Part shown: piece by piece, positions 55,061-64,000 of the stretch
Layout: each line of letters opens with the position of its first letter
Position numbering within the stretch: position 1 is the first letter of the stretch
NCBI RefSeq assembly: GCF_014284195.1
Contig: NZ_JACOGC010000006.1
Location: 89,761-153,760, forward strand
From: Cognatundibacterium griseum
Lineage (GTDB): Bacteria > Pseudomonadota > Gammaproteobacteria > Burkholderiales > Burkholderiaceae_D
DNA: 64,000 bases
Direction of reading: 5' to 3'
Made by a program: the position numbers and the translations under genes
Notes under the pieces: generated by a model
What the model was told of the DNA's origin: nothing
What the model saw: the letters and a program-made list of their open reading frames with translations, nothing else
Databases searched by the model: none

Positions 55061-55204
55061 GCGTTTTCAGTATTTTTTAGGTTAATCAGGTTTATCCGCA
55101 GTTGACATCAGGAACTGTAATCAGCAGCTTGGTTTAGACAGGTGGTTTGAATAAACCGACTGAGCAAGCAGGCCGGAGTTCTTTACAACCCCACCTGTCC
55201 ATCG

Positions 55205-56626
55205 TCAGCGCAGGGCATCGAGCTGTATCTGCTCCATATCCCGCTGGTAGCGGTACTCCCGGTTTTGCAGTTCATCGACACGGTAGCGGACAGATTGCCA
55301 CTGATCGCGCAGATCGCTGCGGTCACGCTCGTTGCGGCGGTCGGTATTCGTGTTTTCCGGTGTGTTTGGCCGGTTCTTGTCGTCGCGGTTACGCTGCATT
55401 TCTGCTTCGAGACGGGCTAAGCGACGCTCAATATCGCGCAGTCGGTCGCGCTGCTCATCCAGCTCGCGGTGGTTGAACGCCTGACGGCGGCGGATTTCCT
55501 CCACATCGCGGCCCGCCATCAGCGCGCGCTGCAGGCGGTATTGCAAAGGCTGCTGGCAGACTTCGATCGCCATCGGCTGATTGGTCCGCCCCCAGTTGAA
55601 TGCATTTTCCACGGTGCAATAGGCGGCATTCTGACGATTCCACGCCTGGGTGTAGAGGTCACGGGTCTGGGTAATCACAAATACCTGCTCATGTCGGGCG
55701 TTAGCCATCCGTTGCTCCAGCAAGAATGGCTTGCCATCGCCGTCGGCGGTGCCGACCTCGCTCCAGTATTGCATCAGGCGCTGCTCCCATTGCTGCCGGT
55801 AAGCCGCTTCATCCAGCCTGAGACCGCGCCGTTGAGCATCATCCCGCCGCATATAGATATCACGTCCATTAACGGCATCATCCCATGCCAGCCGCTTCCA
55901 GTATTCGGTGATTTCACGGTTCCAGCCGGCGTGGTAGGCATCTTCCCGCACCAGCAGATCACGGCTCTGTGCCGCTTTCACATGCACGCTGAGAGTGCTG
56001 TCCGGAATCCCCTGATGCGCATCCTGATAGCCAAGCTGCTGCCAGTAAGCGTAATTACCCTCGCCCCACCCTTGACGGTAAGCATCGGCACGGAACACTT
56101 CCGGTGCCCCCGGCAGTCGGCGTGCGCCCTCTTCGTCGGCCTTGCGCCCTGCCAGCCCTTCCTGATGGCCGCTCTGCTGCCAGTAATCGGCATTACCGAG
56201 CTGCCAGCCCTGTTCATAAGCCGCCTGATTCAGCGGTGTTTCTTTCTGGCGGATCTGGTCTGACTGTGCCTGCTGCTGGTAATGGCTGAGCGCCAGCGCG
56301 TTGCGCCCGTCCGTCCGCCCGAGCCGGTACCAGAATTGCTGATTGCCCTGCTGCCAGCCCTGTTCATACTGCTGCGCCGATTCAGGCCGGATCTTACTGC
56401 TGTCCACTGAGGAGCAGAATTGCCTGCGCTCTTCATAATTACGATGCAGTCCATCTGAACCATCTTTGTTGCCGATAAAATTCCAGTCGCCGGTCTGGCA
56501 GTCATTCATCCGGCTGATGGTGCTCTGGCAGGCCATCAGCGGCAGCAGCAACAGGAACGGCACCAGACGACAGGCGCGCTGAAGCAACGCCCTGGCAGTC
56601 GATGAGGTAGTCAGTAAGACAGGCAT
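55205..56626 (-). CDS. Lipoprotein with six degenerate DUF2799-like repeats and coiled-coil tail
   Basis: 473 aa from ATG 56626 (MPVLLTTSST...); the frame continues to 56716 and other ATGs are possible. A signal with lipobox LMAC (LLLLPLMACQST) points to a lipoprotein. Six degenerate units follow the pattern Y-QGW--GN--YW--LG--DG--G: YEQGWQQGNQQFW, YEQGWQLGNADYW, YRQGWGEGNYAYW, YHAGWNREITEYW, YRQQWEQRLMQYW and YTQAWNRQNAAYC. The first three are close to DUF2799; the last three lose the GN. The C-terminal 130 residues form a charged coiled coil (ELDEQRDRLRDIERRLARLEAEMQR). It probably works at the envelope. Function unknown. Confidence 0.8.
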   Translation of the reverse strand: MPVLLTTSSTARALLQRACRLVPFLLLLPLMACQSTISRMNDCQTGDWNFIGNKDGSDGLHRNYEERRQFCSSVDSSKIRPESAQQYEQGWQQGNQQFWYRLGRTDGRNALALSHYQQQAQSDQIRQKETPLNQAAYEQGWQLGNADYWQQSGHQEGLAGRKADEEGARRLPGAPEVFRADAYRQGWGEGNYAYWQQLGYQDAHQGIPDSTLSVHVKAAQSRDLLVREDAYHAGWNREITEYWKRLAWDDAVNGRDIYMRRDDAQRRGLRLDEAAYRQQWEQRLMQYWSEVGTADGDGKPFLLEQRMANARHEQVFVITQTRDLYTQAWNRQNAAYCTVENAFNWGRTNQPMAIEVCQQPLQYRLQRALMAGRDVEEIRRRQAFNHRELDEQRDRLRDIERRLARLEAEMQRNRDDKNRPNTPENTNTDRRNERDRSDLRDQWQSVRYRVDELQNREYRYQRDMEQIQLDALR

Positions 56627-56911
56627 CTGGTCAGCTACGGCGGGCATACAATCACTTTCAACGGAAGGGGTGATGACATAACGCAAAGACTGGCACGGCT
56701 GTTGACGCCGCTTCACACATTACGTTACATAAAGAGGCAGGGATTATCGCATTCCCTGCTTGATTTTCCGATTCAGGTCATCATGTAGGCGAAGCTGCCT
56801 TTTCCCGCTGCGCGTCCAGTTGCATCCTGTTGCGTTCTTTTGCGTCATTTGTTTCTTTTGCTTTGCCTGCTGCCAGCAAGGTCTTTTCTATTCACTCAAC
56901 CATTTTTCTTT

Positions 56912-58729
56912 ATGCCCAACTCCGAACCCTCCACTCAGCGCAGCAGTCTGCAGACGTTACGGGGACTGCTGCCCTTTCTGCGCCCTTACCGCCGGCAGTT
57001 TATTTATGCCGGTATCGCACTGCTGATTGCCGCCAGTGCAACACTGGCGATTCCTGCGGCTTTCCGACAAATGATTGATCTTGGTTTTGGCAGCTCCGGC
57101 GACCGCCAGATCCATCATGTGAATCTGACCTTTCTCGCGCTGTTTGGTGTGGCAACGATTCTGGGCATCGCCACCGCAGCCCGTTTTTACATGGTGTCCT
57201 GGCTGGGAGAGCGCGTCACCGCCGACATCCGCAATGCGGTGTATTCCCATGTCGTCACACAAAGCCCGCAATTTTTTGAAACCACGCAAACCGGCGAAGT
57301 GCTGTCGCGCCTGACCACAGACACCACGCTGATCCAGACCGTGGTCGGCACCAGTATTTCGATGGCATTGCGTAATCTGCTGCTGATGAGCGGCGGACTG
57401 ATCATGCTGTTTGTCACCAGCGTCAAGCTGTCGATTCTGATTATCGTGATGCTGGCCATGGTGGTGCTGCCGATCATCCTGTTCGGCCGGCGCGTGCGGC
57501 AGCTGTCACGCGACTCGCAGGACAAGATTGCCGATGCCTCAGCCATCGCCGGAGAAATTCTGAATGCCATGCCGACAGTGCAGGCCTACACGCATGAACA
57601 GATTGAAGCCCGCCGTTTTTCCGGTTTTGTGGAAAATGCCTTCGGCACAGCAATGCGCCGCATCCGCGCCCGCTCTCTGCTGACCATGATGGCAATTCTG
57701 CTGGTATTCGGCGCCATTGTGTTTGTGCTGTGGCTGGGAGCGAATGCGGTGATGGATGGCCGTATGAGCGGCGGTCAGCTGGGGCAGTTTATCCTGTATG
57801 CATCGATTGTTGCCGGAGCGCTGGGCGCCCTGTCTGAAGTCATGGGCGACGCCCAGCGTGCTGCAGGCGCCACCGAACGTCTGCTGGAGCTGCTGGCTGC
57901 GCATTCACCGATTCAGAATCCGGCACATCCTGCAATGCTGCCCGCACGCACCAGTCAGTCGGCGGGTGGCGCCAGACTCTCGCTGGAAGCCGTCAGTTTT
58001 TCTTATCCTTCCCGTCCGGGAACTTTATCCGTTGCCGATCTGACGCTGGAGGTGGCCGCGGGCCAGACCGTTGCGATTGTCGGCGCCTCCGGTGCGGGAA
58101 AAACCAGCCTGTTTCAACTGCTGTTGCGTTTTTACGATCCGCAAAGCGGCGTTATCCGGCTTGATGGCGTGCCAATACGTGATCTGCACCTGCATGACCT
58201 GCGGCAAGCCATCGGCATCGTCCCGCAGGATACGGTAATTTTTTCTGCCAATGCGATGGAAAATATCCGTTACGGCAAACCGGAAGCCACCGATGCCGAA
58301 GTCATACAAGCCGCCAGACTGGCAGCAGCCCATGAATTCATCGAGCGGCTTCCTGAGGGCTATACCTCGTTTCTGGGAGAACGTGGCGTGCGTTTATCCG
58401 GCGGCCAGCGGCAACGGATAGCCATTGCGCGCGCGCTGCTGAAAAACCCGCCGCTGTTATTGCTGGACGAAGCCACCAGCGCGCTCGATGCTGAATCGGA
58501 ACGGCTGGTGCAGGGTGCTCTTGAAGTGGCGATGCAAGGCAGAACCACGCTGATCATTGCCCACCGGCTGGCGACGGTGCAGCGAGCCGACCGCATCATT
58601 GTGATGGAGCACGGAAAAATCGTTGAAACCGGCAACCATGCAACGCTGGTCGAACAGAATGGCGTCTATGCCAGACTGGCAGCGCTGCAGTTTAATCTGG
58701 ATGCACAGGAACAGCCTGCCGCCCCATAA
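56912..58729 (+). CDS. ABC exporter (fused TMD-NBD, lipid A/multidrug type)
   Basis: 605 aa from ATG 56912; a longer TTG-started frame from 56840 is possible but weak. The transmembrane domain of about six helices begins at residue 25 (FIYAGIALLIAASATLAIPAAFRQMID). The NBD has Walker A VGASGAGKTSLF, Q-loop IGIVPQDTVIF, signature RLSGGQRQRIAIARALL, Walker B LLLLDEATSALD and H-loop AHRLATVQRADRIIV. It is of the MsbA/BmrA-like half-transporter group and dimerises. The substrate (lipid, drug or peptide) is unknown. It is convergent with the amidohydrolase gene. Confidence 0.93.
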   Translation: MPNSEPSTQRSSLQTLRGLLPFLRPYRRQFIYAGIALLIAASATLAIPAAFRQMIDLGFGSSGDRQIHHVNLTFLALFGVATILGIATAARFYMVSWLGERVTADIRNAVYSHVVTQSPQFFETTQTGEVLSRLTTDTTLIQTVVGTSISMALRNLLLMSGGLIMLFVTSVKLSILIIVMLAMVVLPIILFGRRVRQLSRDSQDKIADASAIAGEILNAMPTVQAYTHEQIEARRFSGFVENAFGTAMRRIRARSLLTMMAILLVFGAIVFVLWLGANAVMDGRMSGGQLGQFILYASIVAGALGALSEVMGDAQRAAGATERLLELLAAHSPIQNPAHPAMLPARTSQSAGGARLSLEAVSFSYPSRPGTLSVADLTLEVAAGQTVAIVGASGAGKTSLFQLLLRFYDPQSGVIRLDGVPIRDLHLHDLRQAIGIVPQDTVIFSANAMENIRYGKPEATDAEVIQAARLAAAHEFIERLPEGYTSFLGERGVRLSGGQRQRIAIARALLKNPPLLLLDEATSALDAESERLVQGALEVAMQGRTTLIIAHRLATVQRADRIIVMEHGKIVETGNHATLVEQNGVYARLAALQFNLDAQEQPAAP

Positions 58730-58807
58730 GCTGCAAAACCAGCCAGCCAGAAGCAGGCAGACAGCATATCTCTGCCCCGCTGCCTGCTTCCGCGTCAGGG
58801 TCCGGCC

Positions 58808-60514
58808 TTATCTGGTGCCGGATACCTCAGCACTTCCGGCAGTACTGGTTCCGGTACGATAGACACGCTGCCCGGCCACCCAGGTTTCCAGAACCTGGGT
58901 CTGGTAAATCTGTCGTGCCGGAATACGGAAGATGTTGCGGTCAATCACAATGAAATCGGCCCATTTCCCGGTCTCCAGACTGCCCAGGATATTTTCCTGA
59001 TGTGCCGCATACGCCGCATCCAGCGTGAAGCAGCGGAATGCTTCTTTCACCGTCATTACCTGCCCGGAGTACCAGCCGTTGCGTGGCTGTCCCTGCATAT
59101 CCTGCCGTGTCACGGCGGCATAAATCCCCCAGAACGGGTTGGACGACTCTACGGGAAAATCAGAGCCGCACGCAATGCGGGACCCTTGCTGCAAAAAACT
59201 GCGCCACGCATAAGCGCCACGGATACGCTGCGGCCCGACCCGGCTCTCAGCCATATTCATATCGGATGTGGCATGGGTTGGCTGCATCGAAGGAATAATG
59301 CCCAGAGTCCGGAAACGGGGAATATCTTCCGGCGAGACAACCTGCGCATGTTCAATACGGTTACGCAACTCTGTCCGCAGTGAAGCTGGCAAGGCAGCGA
59401 AAGCATCCAGTATCTGCCGGTTTCCGGCATCGCCGATCGCATGGACATTCACTTGGTAATGTTGCTGTGCGGCTTTGCGCACCATCGCATTCATTTCCTG
59501 CTGCGACTTGAACAACAGCCCGGAGACCTGCGGCGCATCACTGTAAGGCGCGAGCAATGCCGCACCGCGGCTGCCCAGAGCACCATCGGCAAACAGTTTC
59601 ACGGCGCGCAGTGTATAGCGGTCTGCATCGCTGCTGAATGGTCCCTGCGCAGCAATACTGTCGAAGAATTCCCCGACACCGCCGATCATGCCATAGACAC
59701 GGACGGTCAGCCTGCCAGCTTTCGCGTACTCCCGGAACAGATAATCCGCCGGTGCGGAAACACCGGCATCATGCACACTGGTCAAGCCTGACTGGCGGAT
59801 TATCTGCAGCGCCGTGTCCAGTGCCTGCCGGTTTTCCGCCTCTGTGGCGGTGGGCAGCACCTTATCGATCAGCTCCATGGCGCTGTCGATAAAAATTCCG
59901 GTCGGATTGCCATATTCATCCCGCTCGATTTTGCCACCCGTCGGATCCGGTGTTTCACGACTGATTCCGGCTTGCTGCATCGCCTTGCTGTTGGCCCAGG
60001 CTGCATGTCCATCCACCCGGCTCAGCCACACCGGGCGGTCGCGGACCACGGCATCAATATCCTGTGCCGACGGAAAGCGTTCCAGCTTCCAGTTCGCCTG
60101 ATTCCATTCGCCGCCTAAAATCCATTGTTTTTGCGGAAAACGGGCTGCATAGTCAGCGATCGCCCGCTGCGCCTGCTGCAGATCCTCCGTGCTGCGTAGC
60201 GCCAGTTGCAGTGCACTGACCCCCAGCCCCATGATATGACCGTGTGCATCAATCAGACCCGGCAAAACGGTCTTTCCCTGCAGATCAATGTGCGAAGCAG
60301 TGGGAAACTGTTTGCGCAATGCACGCGCATGGCCGACTGCGCGGATTTTCCCCTGCTCGTCAAAAGCCATGGCATCAAACTGCACCAGCTGCTGTTTCCG
60401 GTTCAGCGTATAACCATCCGCATTTTCAATCAGGACCATGCCTGCCGGTGCAGAACATACAACACCACAAGACATTCCAATGCCCAGCACCCATGATCTG
60501 TAACGATTCAGCAT
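58808..60514 (-). CDS. Amidohydrolase family protein (YtcJ-like), probably exported
   Basis: 568 aa from ATG 60514 (MLNRYRSWVLGIGMSCGVVCSAPAGM), which gives a hydrophobic signal-like N-terminus; the frame extends upstream to 60649. The metal-dependent hydrolase layout is clear: LPGLIDAHGHIMGLG (metal His pair), HAIGDAGNRQILDAFA, GSDFPVESSNPFWGIYAAVTRQ and C-terminal GSLETGKWADFIVIDRN. The substrate is unpredictable; the family includes amidases and nucleobase-type deaminases. It is divergent from mltD. Confidence 0.9.
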   Translation of the reverse strand: MLNRYRSWVLGIGMSCGVVCSAPAGMVLIENADGYTLNRKQQLVQFDAMAFDEQGKIRAVGHARALRKQFPTASHIDLQGKTVLPGLIDAHGHIMGLGVSALQLALRSTEDLQQAQRAIADYAARFPQKQWILGGEWNQANWKLERFPSAQDIDAVVRDRPVWLSRVDGHAAWANSKAMQQAGISRETPDPTGGKIERDEYGNPTGIFIDSAMELIDKVLPTATEAENRQALDTALQIIRQSGLTSVHDAGVSAPADYLFREYAKAGRLTVRVYGMIGGVGEFFDSIAAQGPFSSDADRYTLRAVKLFADGALGSRGAALLAPYSDAPQVSGLLFKSQQEMNAMVRKAAQQHYQVNVHAIGDAGNRQILDAFAALPASLRTELRNRIEHAQVVSPEDIPRFRTLGIIPSMQPTHATSDMNMAESRVGPQRIRGAYAWRSFLQQGSRIACGSDFPVESSNPFWGIYAAVTRQDMQGQPRNGWYSGQVMTVKEAFRCFTLDAAYAAHQENILGSLETGKWADFIVIDRNIFRIPARQIYQTQVLETWVAGQRVYRTGTSTAGSAEVSGTR

Positions 60515-60758
60515 ATTGCCATTCCACCAATACCAACAAAACCGCATTGTAGGACAAAGTTTCGGTATTGGCACCGGATTTTTCCGGCGCACAACCCCGA
60601 CTCCGGCCAGATCATCCCAGACTGACAGATACATGCTATTCAGCATCATTTACCCTCAGATTAGAGGAAGTTTCTGCTTGACGCGATCTTCTGCCCTTGC
60701 GTACACTCTCGTGATCCTGCCATTAACGTCGACACAGGTCGGCAAACGCCTTCTGCCT

Positions 60759-62285
60759 ATGAAACGATTACGTTCCCGACTTTGTCCCGTTATTGCATCG
60801 ATGCTGTGCTGCTGGACCCTGCCCTCACTGAGTTATGCCGATGCGCCTGCATTAAACGGCATGAACACAAGTCCTGATATCAGTAAAATTTCCACCTCCC
60901 CTGTTTCCTCTGCCCTGACTGGTACCAGTTCGAGCGAACCGGCTTCCTTTGTCTATACCAATCAGGAAGCAGATTTATGGGAAAGAATCCGGGCCGGATA
61001 CGCGATTCCTGATCTGAACAATAAGCAGGTGGACAGTCAGCTGACCTGGTACAGCACCCGGACTGATTACATTCTCAGAACCGTGCAGCGCGGTTCCCGC
61101 TACCTGTACCATGTGGTGGAGGAGCTGGAAAAGCGCGGAATGCCGACCGAACTGGCCTTGCTGCCTTTTATCGAATCTGCTTTTAATCCACAGGCGATTT
61201 CAACGGCAAAAGCCAGCGGCATGTGGCAATTCATGGCAGCGACCGGCAAGGATTTCAATCTGAAGCAAAGTATGTTCAAAGATGACCGCCGCGGCATTCT
61301 GGATTCCACTGATGCTGCGCTGAATTATCTGGAACGCTTATATGGCATCTTCGGAGACTGGCAACTGGCGCTGGCGGCGTATAACTGGGGCGAAGGCTCA
61401 GTGCAGCGCGCAATCAAAAAGCAGCAGGCACTGGGTTTGCCAGTCGACTTTGACAGCATGTCGGGATTGATGCCGCAGGAAACCCGTAACTATTTCCCCA
61501 AATTACAGGCCGTTAAAAATATTATTGCGCATCCTGAACAGTTTAATATTTCCCTGCCGGCGCTGGAAAACCAGCCTTATTTCGTCACGGTAGAAAAAAC
61601 CCGGGATATCGATGTGCGTGTTGCAGCACAGCTTGCGGAATTGTCGATGGAAGAATTCACGGCTCTGAATCCGCAATTTAACCGCCCGGTCATCACCGGC
61701 GACAGCAATACTAAAATCCTGCTACCGACAGACAATGCCAATCTGTATAAAGAAAACCTCAGCAAATGGCAAGGGCCACTGTCCTCATGGGCGACCTACA
61801 CGGTCCCGAGAACTGAAAAGGTGGAGTCCCTGGCGCAAAAACTGGGGCAGAAGCCCGAATTTATCCGTGAAGTGAATCTGATCCCGGCCAAAATGCTGGT
61901 CAAGGCAGGTTCAACGATCCTGATTCCCAAATCCAGCAAAGCTCCGGACCAGGACATCGCCCCGGAAGTAGCCGAAAAAGCACAGCTCATCATCGAAAAA
62001 GGTGTTGCAACCCGTCAGCTGAATCACAAGGTCGGCAGACAGGACAGTCTGAACAGTATCGCCCGCCGTTACCATGTCACTGTCGCTGATCTGAAAGGCT
62101 GGAACAACCTGAAACGCGACAATCTGAATCCGGGCCAGACCTTGCATATTCAGGTACCGGTGCTGGCGAAGTCACGTCATACGGCCGTTGCTGGCCATCA
62201 GAAAACGCCTGCACACAACTTCCATGCACGCCCGGCAAAAACCCTGGCAGTCAATACACGTGGCGGTAAAAAACCTCACGGTTAA
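60759..62285 (+). CDS. mltD: Membrane-bound lytic murein transglycosylase D
   Basis: 508 aa from ATG 60759 (MKRLRSRLCPVIASMLCCWTLPSLSYADAP, signal peptide); frames upstream are open but inside the divergent region. The SLT domain covers about 120-245: catalytic E139 in LPFIESAFNP, SGMWQFMAATGKDFNL, and WQLALAAYNWGEGSVQRAI. Two LysM-like regions follow, ATYTVPRTEKVESLAQKLG...LIPKS and HKVGRQDSLNSIARRYHVTVADLKGWNNLKRDNLNPGQTLHIQVP, for peptidoglycan binding, and a basic tail ends the protein. No lipobox Cys is evident, unlike E. coli MltD, so it may be periplasmic. Confidence 0.93.
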   Translation: MKRLRSRLCPVIASMLCCWTLPSLSYADAPALNGMNTSPDISKISTSPVSSALTGTSSSEPASFVYTNQEADLWERIRAGYAIPDLNNKQVDSQLTWYSTRTDYILRTVQRGSRYLYHVVEELEKRGMPTELALLPFIESAFNPQAISTAKASGMWQFMAATGKDFNLKQSMFKDDRRGILDSTDAALNYLERLYGIFGDWQLALAAYNWGEGSVQRAIKKQQALGLPVDFDSMSGLMPQETRNYFPKLQAVKNIIAHPEQFNISLPALENQPYFVTVEKTRDIDVRVAAQLAELSMEEFTALNPQFNRPVITGDSNTKILLPTDNANLYKENLSKWQGPLSSWATYTVPRTEKVESLAQKLGQKPEFIREVNLIPAKMLVKAGSTILIPKSSKAPDQDIAPEVAEKAQLIIEKGVATRQLNHKVGRQDSLNSIARRYHVTVADLKGWNNLKRDNLNPGQTLHIQVPVLAKSRHTAVAGHQKTPAHNFHARPAKTLAVNTRGGKKPHG

Positions 62286-62355
62286 AATTGCCAGCACCTG
62301 CTGATACGCTCTGAATCACGGTACGTTTTCCGGCAGAAAATCAGGATCAGAAAAT

Positions 62356-62385
62356 AAAAAAAGGGCGCCGGAAGCGCCCTTTTTT
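62356..62385. terminator. Bidirectional terminator between mltD and the TPR gene
   Basis: GGGCGC (62363-62368) pairs with GCGCCC (62374-62379) around CGGAA, with A7 and T6 flanks. It serves the two convergent genes. Confidence 0.9.
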
Positions 62386-62423
62386 AATGCCTGATCGCAT
62401 CAGCGATATCAGTTGATGTCAGC

Positions 62424-63677
62424 TTATTTGCCTGACTGATTTGCATAGATGATCCAGTAACGCGCCAGATCAGCAGTACCATCATTACCCTGCACCGTGC
62501 GGAAGGTTTTAATCGCATTCGCTTTTTTACCTGCCTGTAATTGCGCAATACCCAGATGCAGTTTAGCGTCTTCAGGATGCTTGAGGCTGTCCTTCTTGAT
62601 GCCCTCTTCCATCATCGCGATACCCTGATCTGCCTTGCCAGCAGCCGCTGCAGCAAAACCCAGATTCACCAGGTTGCTGCCATCTTTGCTCTGCTTCGCA
62701 TCTGCTTCGGCAGCGGCGGCGCCTTTATTGGCCTCATCCAATGCTTTGGCAGCCATGTCACGCAGACGCTTATGACGCTCTGCATCATTGCCGGCACCCA
62801 GGGCTCCGGCTTTATAGCCAGCATCGATAATCTTGACTGCCTCAGCCGGATAACCCGCCTGAATTGCCATCAATGATGAATCCATATAATCGGACGTTTT
62901 GGTAACCTGTCCCAGTACCAGCTTCAAGCGGTACAGATCCAGCTTCAGGCGCTCGGAATAACCGGGCTTACGCTCAATATTGTTCAGCAGATTGACCCAG
63001 TATTCTTTCTTGCCGTGGTATGCAACCATTTTTTCCAGCGCACTGGTATAACCGGCCATATCCTTCTGCTTCAGAGCAGCATTGGCGTAGGTTTCCAGAT
63101 TAATCAGGCTTGGCGTACGGCCAGCTTTTTCGTCTGCAGCCAGGTCGGCCATAACTTCCTTCATCGCCTTCGCGCCGTCACCACTCTGATTCATCGCCTG
63201 AATCATGTACTGACGCAGCGACTGATCAGTGCCGCCGTCTGCATAATAGCGGTTGTACCATTGAGCAGCCTTGGAGTAATTACCGGCTTTGAAATAGGCA
63301 TTTGCCAGCACCTGAATCATTTGCAGCTGATCTTTTGCAGGTAATTTAGCCGCAGCAACGATTGCTTCAGCCGAACGGATCACCGTATCGTTGTCACCGG
63401 CAGCAGAAGCGATCGAAAGACGCATGCGTTCAATCGTAAAATTTTCATTTACCGTCTTACCGCTGACATTGTCTGCCTCGTGAATCTTGGACAATGCATC
63501 TTTATATTTCTTCGATTTATACAACTCGCCGGCAGCCTGAACAATACGGCCGATTTCCGGACGCATCGCTTCCTGAGCATAGGCAGTATTTGCTGCGATA
63601 TTGGTTAATTCCGGCACGGCTGCAAAACCGATCGCTGCCAACAATACAGCGATGCGAGACAAACGAAGTTGCTTCAT
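62424..63677 (-). CDS. Secreted tetratricopeptide-like protein linked to ExbD/TonB
   Basis: 417 aa from ATG 63677 (signal peptide KQLRLSRIAVLLAAIGFAAVPELTNIAANTAYAQ); M1 at 63692 is an alternative. The mature protein is a string of helical repeats: GELYKSKKYKDALSKIHEAD, LANAYFKAGNYSKAAQWYNRYYADGG, NLGFAAAAAGKADQGIAMMEEGIKKD and HLGIAQLQAGKKANAIKTFRTVQ. This follows the TPR pattern. It sits about 174 bp after the exbD stop on the same strand, a known neighbourhood for TonB-dependent transport systems in this group. A periplasmic scaffold role is inferred. Confidence 0.85.
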   Translation of the reverse strand: MKQLRLSRIAVLLAAIGFAAVPELTNIAANTAYAQEAMRPEIGRIVQAAGELYKSKKYKDALSKIHEADNVSGKTVNENFTIERMRLSIASAAGDNDTVIRSAEAIVAAAKLPAKDQLQMIQVLANAYFKAGNYSKAAQWYNRYYADGGTDQSLRQYMIQAMNQSGDGAKAMKEVMADLAADEKAGRTPSLINLETYANAALKQKDMAGYTSALEKMVAYHGKKEYWVNLLNNIERKPGYSERLKLDLYRLKLVLGQVTKTSDYMDSSLMAIQAGYPAEAVKIIDAGYKAGALGAGNDAERHKRLRDMAAKALDEANKGAAAAEADAKQSKDGSNLVNLGFAAAAAGKADQGIAMMEEGIKKDSLKHPEDAKLHLGIAQLQAGKKANAIKTFRTVQGNDGTADLARYWIIYANQSGK

Positions 63678-63851
63678 ATGTTGATCTCTCAATCAATAAA
63701 TTAAATAAACTCAGGAATAATACCGCCTGCACATGACAGCAAGCCGGCCAATTTTCCAGTCAATATGCAAATCGGCAGGGAACTCCCTGCCGATTTTCAA
63801 TCATACATCAAGATGTGAGCATTGGAATGCGTCCCAGAGAATAATCACCGA

Positions 63852-64000
63852 TTACTTCAAGAACTGCTCATTACCCACCATCCCGATCTTCGTCACCCCC
63901 AGCCGCTGCGCCGAGGCCATCACCGCCGCCACCGACTTGTACGGCACCACCGCATTCGGCCTTAAATGCACCTCCGGCTGGTTCGGCTGCGTCGCCACTT
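63852..64000 (-). CDS. exbD: ExbD-type biopolymer transport protein, C-terminal end only
   Basis: The minus strand from the window edge reads VATQPNQPEVHLRPNAVVPYKSVAAVMASAQRLG, then VTKIGMVGNEQFLK and a stop at 63852. This is the periplasmic C-terminus of ExbD/TolR proteins (VHLR-N--VPY--VA-VM--AQ--G-TKIG-V). The rest of the gene is outside the window. ExbD with ExbB energises TonB using the proton gradient. Confidence 0.87.
   Translation of the reverse strand, partial: VATQPNQPEVHLRPNAVVPYKSVAAVMASAQRLGVTKIGMVGNEQFLK

Noticed and set aside
60516..60758. N-terminal extension of mltD and the overlapping extension of the amidohydrolase gene
   Set aside because: Both long starts would overlap head-on in the divergent gap; the signal-peptide starts at 60759 and 60514 are better supported.

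Overview
The window reads as 64 kb of chromosome from a betaproteobacterium of the order Burkholderiales, most like Oxalobacteraceae. That is inferred from gene content: an AcnD/PrpF-type methylcitrate cycle, a glycine cleavage operon behind a tandem glycine riboswitch, CysB-type and LysR regulators, MltD, an ExbD next to a TPR protein, and rho-independent terminators throughout. No rRNA, CRISPR array or insertion sequence was seen. One tRNA gene, tRNA-Ser(GCU), is present.

Layout. 1-2546: 3' part of an assimilatory nitrate reductase (nasA). 2547-2869: an old integration scar holding a 16-codon remnant of a second tyrosine integrase, with hairpins. 2870-11232: an 8.35-kb integrated element in the 3' end of tRNA-Ser(GCU), flanked by 14-bp direct repeats. 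It encodes an integrase, an AlpA-like regulator, a primase-helicase with an iteron-like inverted repeat behind it, several unknown proteins, a virion/ejection-type protein, a small lipoprotein and a gene broken by a 40-bp tandem duplication. 11437-26445: lysC, a DUF1415 gene, malate synthase, haloacid dehalogenase with a divergent LysR, a chemoreceptor, a cold-shock gene, thioesterase, ferredoxin, SCP2, methyltransferase, cysB, a patatin/Omp85 protein and an FAH-family hydrolase. 26744-29692: a DUF885 metallohydrolase and an HDOD protein.

29798-39945 is a complete propionate (2-methylcitrate) locus: prpB-prpC-acnD-prpF, separate prpE, and the divergent sigma-54 activator prpR. A -24/-12 promoter and a cluster of TGAAAC half-sites lie between prpB and prpR. 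40102-42085 is a CheY-CheC-GGDEF signalling operon. 42204-45658 is a complete ABC uptake operon (PhnD-like binding protein, ATPase, two permeases). 45725-48841 holds an SDR and an unusual pair: a secreted putative serine hydrolase overlapping a membrane-anchored partner. 49304-54800 holds a Cache protein and gcvT-gcvH-gcvP with the riboswitch. 55205 to the end holds a lipoprotein with degenerate DUF2799-like repeats, an ABC exporter, an amidohydrolase, mltD, a TPR protein and the end of exbD.

The most unusual parts are the tRNA-Ser element, which looks like a satellite-type replicon carrying a phage virion-like protein but no capsid genes; a three-copy extragenic repeat built on ATACT-C6-AGTAT; the CheY/CheC/diguanylate cyclase operon; and the hydrolase/membrane-partner pair.
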